A stretch of DNA of 15,027 nt from assembly GCA_017464225.1 (NCBI GenBank), contig JAFUDW010000141.1:1-15027 (forward strand), read 5' to 3'. Source of the stretch: Clostridia bacterium. GTDB taxonomy: Bacteria; Bacillota_A; Clostridia; Christensenellales; Aristaeellaceae. The notes beneath the pieces are model-generated. The model was not told the origin of the DNA, searched no databases, and was given only the letters and a program-made list of their open reading frames with translations. Numbering within the stretch: the stretch's first letter is position 1; the number at the start of each line of letters is the position of its first letter. The position numbers and the translations under genes are program-made. This document shows, in pieces, positions 1-5,380 of the stretch.

Positions 1-1420
1 CCAGACCGTACTCGTAGCACTGCTCCTTGAGGTATTGATGGAAGGCATCCATGTTGGCGGCGCTGTTGTCGTTGATGGCAGCCTCGATCAGGCTCTGCAG
101 CTGGTCATCCGCCACATGGCCCACGGTCTTGCCGTACACCTGGTCGCGGGCGTCCAGGGTCAGCTTCCACACGTTGGTCAGCAGGTTGGAGGAGCCGCCT
201 TCGTCCAGCATGATGTCCCACTCGCCGGAGTTCTTTTCATCGTACTTGTAGGTGCCGAACAGAGCGTTGTCGTAGCCGATCAGCTCCACGTTGATGCCGA
301 AGTCCATCAGAGCGGCCTGGATGGTGGTCACGATGCGGGTGTTGTCGTCGGCCACGTTGTACAGCAGGCGATAGGTCTTGCCCTCGGCAACGCCGGCTTC
401 TTCAAACAGGGCCTGGGCTTTGTCGTAATCGTACTCGTAGTATTCCTCGTCGTTCCAGCTTTCCACGAAGTCGGGATACTTGTTGTTGCCCACGGTCTTG
501 GCGTGATAGCCGATGCCGTCAAAGGCGAAAGCGATGATGTCTTCCACATCCACGGCGTAGGCAATGGCCTGGCGCTCGGCGGCGGAGGGGATGGAGTCGT
601 AGTTGAAGATCAGGTACTTGGTGGTGTTGTCGGGGATCTGGGTCACGTTGAAGCCTTCAACGCCCATGAAGTCGGAGATATAGGAGCCGTCGATGGCGGC
701 GGAGATGTCGATTTCCTTGGTCTTGAGGGCGTTGACCAGCTGCACGGGGTCGGGGATGATCTTGAAGACGATTTCATCCACGTTGTGCTTGGAGGTGCTG
801 ACCAGCAGTTCGTCCTTCTGCCAGTAGTTCTCGTTGCGCTTGTAGGTGATGGTGGAGCCGGTCTTGTAATCAACCACCTGATAGGGGCTGGTGGTGATGG
901 GATCGGTGGCCATCTTGTCGGCGGAGGCTTCATAGGCGGCCTGGGTCACGATGGGGCATTCCATCAGCAGGCTCTCCAGATCGCCGGCAGCCAGGGCGGT
1001 GAAGTGGAAACGGGCCACGTAATCGCTGAGCACCTCCACGCTGTCCACGGAGGCCAGCTTGGGCAGGTTGCCGTCGGCCTTGGCGGTTTCAAAGCAGAAC
1101 TTGATATCGCTGGCGGTCAGGGGGTTGCCCGCCTGGTCCACGATGTAGTCATAGAGCTCCACGTCGTAGGTCAGGTCGTCCACGGGGGTCAGTTCCTTCA
1201 TCAGGCAGCCGACGAAATTGTCGCCGTCTTTGACCATCAGCATTTCATAGGTGGTGAACAGGATACCGATGCGGCCCAGGCCCATGCCCTGGAAGGGACC
1301 GATGTTGCCGGGGTCGCCCGCCAGACCAACAGTCACGGAAGCGCCCTGTTCGGCGGAAGCGAAGCTCGCCATGGAGAGGACCATGATCAGAGCCAGTACC
1401 AGAGACAAGAACTTTTTCAT
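1..1420 (-). CDS. ABC transporter substrate-binding protein, family 5 (peptide/oligosaccharide/nickel type), 3' end outside window
   Basis: The reverse strand reads open from ATG at 1420 to the window edge, giving 473 residues with no stop. The protein starts MKKFLSLVLALIMVL, a positively charged and hydrophobic signal peptide with a probable signal peptidase I site after ASFASA (residue 23). No cysteine follows, so there is no lipobox. The mature part has family-5 landmarks: an early GDPGN segment, LTPVDDLTYDVELYD, the segment LTASDIKFCFETAK, TSPYQVVDYKTGSTITYKRN followed by ENYWQKDE, and the AIAYAVDVEDII helix. These proteins capture extracellular oligopeptides or other small solutes and deliver them to a membrane permease. 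Cognate permease and ATPase genes would lie to the left, outside the window. The start is fixed by AAGGAGG at 1429-1435. The substrate cannot be read from sequence. Family-5 proteins are usually 500-600 residues, so a short C-terminal piece is missing. Confidence 0.93.
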   Translation of the reverse strand, partial: MKKFLSLVLALIMVLSMASFASAEQGASVTVGLAGDPGNIGPFQGMGLGRIGILFTTYEMLMVKDGDNFVGCLMKELTPVDDLTYDVELYDYIVDQAGNPLTASDIKFCFETAKADGNLPKLASVDSVEVLSDYVARFHFTALAAGDLESLLMECPIVTQAAYEASADKMATDPITTSPYQVVDYKTGSTITYKRNENYWQKDELLVSTSKHNVDEIVFKIIPDPVQLVNALKTKEIDISAAIDGSYISDFMGVEGFNVTQIPDNTTKYLIFNYDSIPSAAERQAIAYAVDVEDIIAFAFDGIGYHAKTVGNNKYPDFVESWNDEEYYEYDYDKAQALFEEAGVAEGKTYRLLYNVADDNTRIVTTIQAALMDFGINVELIGYDNALFGTYKYDEKNSGEWDIMLDEGGSSNLLTNVWKLTLDARDQVYGKTVGHVADDQLQSLIEAAINDNSAANMDAFHQYLKEQCYEYGL

Positions 1421-1521
1421 TTGGATTTCCTCCTTAAAATAGATTCTGTGCTGTATAGCCAAGCACCCATTCCTCGGTGCGTAAGCTCGGTAGATGTGAC
1501 GTTTCCCTTGATTCCGCTTTG

Positions 1522-1550
1522 ATTATAATGGTTTTATTTTTGCCAATCAA
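1522..1550 (-). promoter_or_regulatory. Sigma-A-type promoter of the solute-binding protein gene
   Basis: Reverse strand: -35 TTGATT at 1550-1545, a 17-bp spacer, and -10 TATAAT at 1527-1522. Spacing is ideal and the -10 box perfect. Transcription would start near 1515, giving a leader of about 95 nt. The leader contains a direct repeat ACCGAG (1478-1473 and 1491-1486) and a weak 5-bp hairpin, GCACC/GGTGC, at 1463-1480. I recognise no riboswitch in it. Confidence 0.75.
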
Positions 1551-1578
1551 ACCGTTTTTCGACGTTATTGTTGCACAA
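1545..1578 (-). promoter_or_regulatory. Shared promoter element, copy 1
   Basis: This 34-bp block covers the -35 hexamer and the DNA just upstream of it. It matches 2907-2940 at 27 of 34 positions, including the identical core CGAAAAACGG and the flanking TTGCA and TTGAT blocks. Its position relative to the -35 box is the same in both promoters, which points to a common transcription factor site rather than chance. The regulator is unknown. The block lies 11 bp beyond the stop codon of the ceramidase-like gene. Confidence 0.6.
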
Positions 1579-1588
1579 ATTGGGATAA

Positions 1589-2821
1589 TTATTTCCGCAT
1601 CATGGCCGCCGCTTCCCGCACCAGCAGCTCGGCCGCGCCGGGCATGAAGGGCGAATTGACGGCCTCGTACATGCAGCGGTCGTAAGCGCTCTGATCGGCC
1701 ATGTATTTGGCGCCGCCGTTGATCATGGTGGCCGCCAGGGTGACGGGATAGGGGCTGGCCGCCTGGAGCTGCTTTAGGGTGGGATAAGTCAATTCGGGCT
1801 TGACGCCCAGGATGGCCAATTCGCCCAGGGCGAGCAGCTCAACGGTCTGCTCCTTTTCCCCGTCCGGCTCCCACGCGCAGGCATGCGCCGGGCGCAGCTC
1901 CCGCAGGTTGCGGTTCATCTTTTTTGCCGGAGCGTGGAAGGAACGCTGCCTGACGGTCACATCGCCCGTCAGCGCTTTTCCGCCGCCCGCCAGCGCCGCC
2001 TGGGCCTCGTCCGCCAGGGTGCGGCCCAGCTCCTCGGCGACGGTCACGCCCTGCTCCCGCAGGTCGATCTCACTGTAGCCGCCCTGGGTGTCCGGGGCAT
2101 AGCCCTTGGCCCGCCGGACGGGGGCCTGGTCGCCCGCCGCGCCGATCATAAACATCACCGAAGCACCGGGATAGCGCTTTTCCAGCTCCGAGCAGGCGAT
2201 GCCCGCCAGATCGCCGGACACGCATTTGCCATCCTTTGCGCCGGTGCCGTCCAGAATGGAGGACTGCACGTTGGCGTGAATCAGCAGCGCCCTGGTTTTT
2301 CCCGCCTGCTTCACTTCCAGCACCGTCAGCGTTTGATCGCTGGGGCCCTCTCCCCCGCAGCCGATCCACCAGCCCTCGGGCAATTCGATATCCCGGCTGG
2401 CGATGACGGCGCTTTGGCCCTGGTACAGCGTCAGCTCGCTCTCCGCCGCCTCCTGCCGGGCCTGCCATACGGCGGCGCGAACGGCGTCGGACAGCGTGCG
2501 GCGCAGCAACGTGCGCTTATCCCGCTCTACCTCGGTTTTCAGGGCGAAGTCCGGCAGGATATGGGGCGCGGAGAAGGTATGCGTGGCCGCCACCCATACC
2601 CGGCTTTCCTCGATGCCCAGCAGGATGGCCGTTTCCTTCTTGATGCGGGCGCACTCCTCGTCGGAAAGCGAGGTCATTTCAATGGACACCAGGGCAAAGG
2701 GGCTTTTTTCATCGATGAAGAACACCCGCACGTGCAGGGGATGCGCCTGGGTAACGAAACCCTCCGTGGGAAAGAAATCAGCGGGAAATTCCATTTCGCA
2801 GCGTCCGATACCGATTTTCAT
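1589..2821 (-). CDS. Neutral/alkaline ceramidase-like protein, cytoplasmic, function unknown
   Basis: The 410-residue protein has no signal peptide. It resembles the N-terminal domain of the neutral/alkaline non-lysosomal ceramidase family (Zn-dependent amidohydrolases). Matching segments are IGIGRCEMEF at the start, HPLHVRVFFID with ALVSIEMTSLS (residues 27-53), VAATHTFSAPH (77-87), ALLIHANVQSSIL (178-190), SGDLAGIACSELE (202-214), MIGAAGDQAP (225-234) and a C-terminal AYDRCMYEAVNSPFMPGA (379-396). True ceramidases carry THTHSGP. Here the second histidine is Phe83, and I see no clear nucleophilic serine motif, so ceramide hydrolysis is doubtful. Many such proteins in anaerobes are uncharacterised. 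AGGAGG at 2835-2830 supports ATG at 2821. The gene lies directly upstream of the solute-binding protein gene with no terminator between them and shares its promoter element, suggesting a joint role in processing the imported compound. Confidence 0.7.
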   Translation of the reverse strand: MKIGIGRCEMEFPADFFPTEGFVTQAHPLHVRVFFIDEKSPFALVSIEMTSLSDEECARIKKETAILLGIEESRVWVAATHTFSAPHILPDFALKTEVERDKRTLLRRTLSDAVRAAVWQARQEAAESELTLYQGQSAVIASRDIELPEGWWIGCGGEGPSDQTLTVLEVKQAGKTRALLIHANVQSSILDGTGAKDGKCVSGDLAGIACSELEKRYPGASVMFMIGAAGDQAPVRRAKGYAPDTQGGYSEIDLREQGVTVAEELGRTLADEAQAALAGGGKALTGDVTVRQRSFHAPAKKMNRNLRELRPAHACAWEPDGEKEQTVELLALGELAILGVKPELTYPTLKQLQAASPYPVTLAATMINGGAKYMADQSAYDRCMYEAVNSPFMPGAAELLVREAAAMMRK

Positions 2822-2882
2822 ATCCGCCGCCTCCTATGATCATGTTTGATTCGGCATTCATTTTATCATTTCTGACAGCCTT

Positions 2883-2912
2883 ATTATAGCGGCAATGATT
2901 GGCAGCGATCAA
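2883..2912 (-). promoter_or_regulatory. Sigma-A-type promoter of the ceramidase-like gene
   Basis: Reverse strand: -35 TTGATC at 2912-2907, an 18-bp spacer, and -10 TATAAT at 2888-2883. Expected start is near 2876, with a leader of about 55 nt ending in AGGAGG. The -35 box is embedded in copy 2 of the shared element. Confidence 0.7.
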
Positions 2913-2940
2913 CCCGTTTTTCGCGGGTATTATTGCAAAA
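2907..2940 (-). promoter_or_regulatory. Shared promoter element, copy 2
   Basis: Second copy of the 34-bp element at 1545-1578. This copy contains a perfect inverted repeat, ACCCG and CGGGT separated by CGAAAAA. The inverted repeat is degraded in copy 1, where only the CGAAAAACGG side is intact. It sits over and upstream of the -35 box, so an activator or a repressor would both fit. Confidence 0.6.
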
Positions 2941-2979
2941 AACGAAACAATGGCAGGCGCGGACGGCGTCCGCCATTGT
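2937..2979 (-). terminator. Terminator-like hairpin on the minus strand, upstream of the ceramidase-like promoter
   Basis: Outer arms ACAATGGC (2947-2954) and GCCATTGT (2972-2979) are perfectly complementary. An inner stem, GGACG and CGTCC, sits between them, with a 6-nt bulge on one side. Read on the minus strand, the stem is followed by TTTCGTTTTTT, a U-rich tail. It would stop minus-strand transcripts entering from the marR side, although no minus-strand gene is visible there. It may instead be a regulatory cruciform. Confidence 0.45.
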
Positions 2980-3052
2980 ATTCGGAAAAGCGCGGCAGTT
3001 ATGCTGTTCCTGAGCTGAAAACGGAGGCCCTTATCGTATCCCCCGCATCAAA

Positions 3053-3078
3053 CATTTTCGCATAAAATACGGAAAATG
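3053..3078. promoter_or_regulatory. Inverted repeat upstream of the marR promoter
   Basis: CATTTTC (3053-3059) and GAAAATG (3072-3078) form a perfect 7-bp inverted repeat with a 12-bp AT-rich centre, ending 20 bp before the marR -35 box. It could be a binding site for a dimeric regulator or incidental AT-rich sequence. The rest of 2980-3098 shows no credible gene. Confidence 0.3.
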
Positions 3079-3098
3079 CAGAATCATTCTTAGGTACC

Positions 3099-3126
3099 TT
3101 GACAATCGTATGAAAATGGTTACAAT
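3099..3126 (+). promoter_or_regulatory. Promoter of the marR-exporter-glucosidase operon
   Basis: -35 TTGACA at 3099-3104 is a perfect consensus. The spacer is 16 bp, and -10 TACAAT lies at 3121-3126. Transcription should start near 3133, giving a leader of about 23 nt that includes AAAGGATG before the ATG at 3156. Confidence 0.78.
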
Positions 3127-3138
3127 ATATATGGTTAC
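3119..3138. promoter_or_regulatory. Candidate MarR operator overlapping the -10 box
   Basis: The 20 bp from 3119 to 3138 form an imperfect palindrome in which 8 of 10 base pairs are symmetric, centred on ATATAT. It can also be read as a direct repeat of ATGGTTAC at 3116-3123 and 3131-3138. Size, symmetry and placement over the -10 box and start site are typical of MarR autorepression sites. Binding by the adjacent regulator is inferred. Confidence 0.5.
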
Positions 3139-3155
3139 GAAAGGATGATCGCGCA

Positions 3156-3611
3156 ATGTATGAAAGTGAAATGTCCCGGGAGGAGCGGCTGAGCATGCTG
3201 CTGCGGATCTGCGGGCGCAGACTGTACCATTCTTCCTGTGCGGGGCGCACCCAAAGCCGCGTGCTGCAGCTGCTGGACGCGGGCGATATCAGCCAGAAGG
3301 ACCTGCAGGATCGCCTGCAGATCCAGCCGGGATCGGTGAGCGAATTGATCACCAAGCTGGAGTTTAAGGGCCTGCTGATCCGCCGCCGCAATGAAAGCGA
3401 CCGGCGCAAGGTGCTGCTTTCGCTCACCGAGGAAGGCCGTCAGGCCGCCCGGGCGGCCCGGGAGCGCGGCGATACCGCCGTGCGCTTTGACAGCCTGGCC
3501 TGGGAGGAGCAGGGCGAGCTGATCCGCCTGCTGGAAAAGCTGATCGAAGGCTGGAGGGAGGAAGGGCTTCCGGAAAGCGAACTGACGCTGCCGAGCCGCA
3601 AAACGCCATGA
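3156..3611 (+). CDS. MarR family transcriptional regulator
   Basis: This 151-residue protein has the MarR winged-helix fold. A helix-turn-helix lies around residues 44-73 (DISQKDLQDRLQIQPGSVSE followed by LITKLEFKG). The wing follows, with the family hallmark RNESDRRKVLLSLTEEG at residues 78-94 (DRR at 82-84). Such proteins are dimeric repressors, often released by phenolic compounds, drugs or oxidants. Cys19 and Cys28 near the N-terminal dimer region could sense redox state, but this is speculative. AAAGGATG upstream supports ATG at 3156. The stop overlaps the next start (ATGA at 3608-3611), so it is translationally coupled to the exporter it probably represses. The dimerisation helices are slightly short but the protein is complete. 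Confidence 0.92.
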   Translation: MYESEMSREERLSMLLRICGRRLYHSSCAGRTQSRVLQLLDAGDISQKDLQDRLQIQPGSVSELITKLEFKGLLIRRRNESDRRKVLLSLTEEGRQAARAARERGDTAVRFDSLAWEEQGELIRLLEKLIEGWREEGLPESELTLPSRKTP

Positions 3612-5380
3612 AATTTATATGGAGATATGTGCGCCCCTATAAGCTGTTCATCCTGGGCGTCATGTTCATCAAGCTGCTGGGCACAGTGCTGGAGCTGATG
3701 ATCCCCTACGTGATGGAGCACCTGCTGGATAACGTGGTGCCCGCGGCCCAAACCTTCCGGCCCGTGCTGGCCTGGGGCCTGGCCATGATGGCGCTCACGG
3801 CGGCGGTGCGCATGCTGAACGTTACGGCCAACCGCCTGAGTGTGCGCGTATCCCGGGACAGCATCCTGCTGATGCGCCGCGATCTGTTCCATACCGGGCT
3901 CAATCTTTCGGGACGTCAGATGGATCAGGTGGGGCTGCCCTCGCTGATCTCGCGCATGACGTCGGATACCTATAACGTGCAGAACTTTGTGCGCATGATC
4001 CAGACCATGGGCATCCGCGCGCCCATCATGCTGCTGGGTGGCATCGCCATCACGCTTACCATGGATCGCGGTCTCGCGCTGATCCTGTGCATCATGGCGC
4101 CCGTGATGATCGCTCTGGTGGTGTACGTATCCATGAAGGGCATCCCGCTGTACGATCAGGTGCAGCGCAGCATGGATACCATTGTGCGCGTGATGCGCGA
4201 AAACATCACCGGCATCCGGGTGATCAAGGCGCTCAGCAAGGAGCCCTATGAAATGCGCCGCTATGCCGCGGCCAATAACGATACCGCCCGCAAGGATATC
4301 AAGGCCGGCGTTATCATGGCGCTGCCCGGCCCGCTGGTGACGCTGTTTTTGAATGTGGGGCTCACGCTGGTGGTGTTCATCGGCGCGCGCCGGGTCAACA
4401 GCGGCGTCACCCAGCCCGGTGTGATACTGGCCTTCCTTACCTATTTTAATATGATCCTCATGGGCGTCATGGGCCTGAACCGCATGTTCATGATGCTGTC
4501 AAAGGCCAACGCCTCGGCCAACCGCATCGCCGCCGTGGTGGATACGCCCGAGGAGCTGACGCCTATAGACGAAAGCCAGGCCGCAAAGGCCCCGGGCGAG
4601 GGCGAACTGATCTTTGATCATGTGAGCTTCCGCTATCAGGATGAGGCAGGCGCCGAGCCCGATGAGGATGGCAGCCGCTTTGCCGGCACCGGGCGGCAGA
4701 TGTGCCTGGAGGATATCAGCTTTACCGTCAAAAAGGGCGGTTCGCTGGGCATCATCGGCGCCACGGGCAGCGGAAAAACCAGCATCATCAACCTGCTCAT
4801 GCGCTTTTACGATCCCCAGCAGGGTCACGTGTTTGTGGACGGGCGGGACGTGCGCACCTACGGCAAGGATGAATTGCACCGCAAGTTCGGCGTGGTGTTC
4901 CAGAACGACGTGATCTTTGCCGATACCATCCGAGAAAACGTCGCCTTTGGCCGGGATGTGGACGACGTCATGCTGCGCCAGGCGGCGGCCGACGCCATGG
5001 CCCGGGGCTTTGTGGAGGAGTACGAGGACGCCTATGACCATAAGGCCGTGATCCACGGGGCCAATTTTTCCGGCGGCCAGAAACAGCGGCTGCTGATCGC
5101 CCGCGCCCTGGCGGCGAAGCCCGAAATACTGATCCTGGACGACAGCTCTTCGGCCCTGGACTATCGCACCGACGCGGCGCTCCGCCGCGCCATCCGAGAG
5201 CACCATGGCGACGCCACCACGGTGGTGATCGCGCAGCGCGTCTCCTCCATCATGGCCTTGGACGATATCATCGTGCTGCACGAGGGCCGGGTGATCGGCC
5301 ACGGCACCCATGAGGAGCTGCTGCGCGACTGCCCCACCTACCGGGATATCCATAAAACGCAGATGGGGGAGGTGGCGTAA
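3608..5380 (+). CDS. ABC exporter half-transporter, degenerate nucleotide-binding site subunit
   Basis: This 590-residue protein has an N-terminal six-helix exporter membrane domain (about residues 1-320) and a C-terminal ATPase domain. The ATPase motifs are A-loop Tyr343, Walker A GATGSGKTS (384-392), Q-loop Gln432, signature FSGGQ (487-491) and Walker B LILDDSSS. Asp512 replaces the catalytic glutamate, and the switch histidine is Gln543 (VIAQRVSS). This pair of substitutions is the signature of the non-hydrolysing subunit in heterodimeric exporters such as TM287/TM288. The LSGGQ-like motif is intact and would complete the active site of the partner. An acidic insertion of roughly 15 residues (345-364, DEAGAEPDEDG onward) follows the A-loop. 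The gene overlaps marR by 4 bp, and the partner gene follows with no gap. The likely job is export of drugs or toxic small molecules; the substrate is unknown. Confidence 0.93.
   Translation: MKFIWRYVRPYKLFILGVMFIKLLGTVLELMIPYVMEHLLDNVVPAAQTFRPVLAWGLAMMALTAAVRMLNVTANRLSVRVSRDSILLMRRDLFHTGLNLSGRQMDQVGLPSLISRMTSDTYNVQNFVRMIQTMGIRAPIMLLGGIAITLTMDRGLALILCIMAPVMIALVVYVSMKGIPLYDQVQRSMDTIVRVMRENITGIRVIKALSKEPYEMRRYAAANNDTARKDIKAGVIMALPGPLVTLFLNVGLTLVVFIGARRVNSGVTQPGVILAFLTYFNMILMGVMGLNRMFMMLSKANASANRIAAVVDTPEELTPIDESQAAKAPGEGELIFDHVSFRYQDEAGAEPDEDGSRFAGTGRQMCLEDISFTVKKGGSLGIIGATGSGKTSIINLLMRFYDPQQGHVFVDGRDVRTYGKDELHRKFGVVFQNDVIFADTIRENVAFGRDVDDVMLRQAAADAMARGFVEEYEDAYDHKAVIHGANFSGGQKQRLLIARALAAKPEILILDDSSSALDYRTDAALRRAIREHHGDATTVVIAQRVSSIMALDDIIVLHEGRVIGHGTHEELLRDCPTYRDIHKTQMGEVA

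Noticed and set aside
1441..1515. Riboswitch in the leader of the solute-binding protein gene
   Set aside because: Only a short direct repeat and a 5-bp hairpin are visible; no conserved riboswitch core was recognised.
35..1522. Long open frame on the plus strand (495 codons) antisense to the solute-binding protein gene
   Set aside because: Its translation is low-complexity (many G, V, H, D) with no domain, it lacks a ribosome site, and the opposite strand encodes a clear family-5 binding protein with signal peptide and RBS.
2999..3427. 142-codon minus-strand frame across the marR promoter region
   Set aside because: Mostly opposite the marR coding sequence, serine/arginine-rich with no motif and no RBS; the marR promoter and start are strong on the plus strand.
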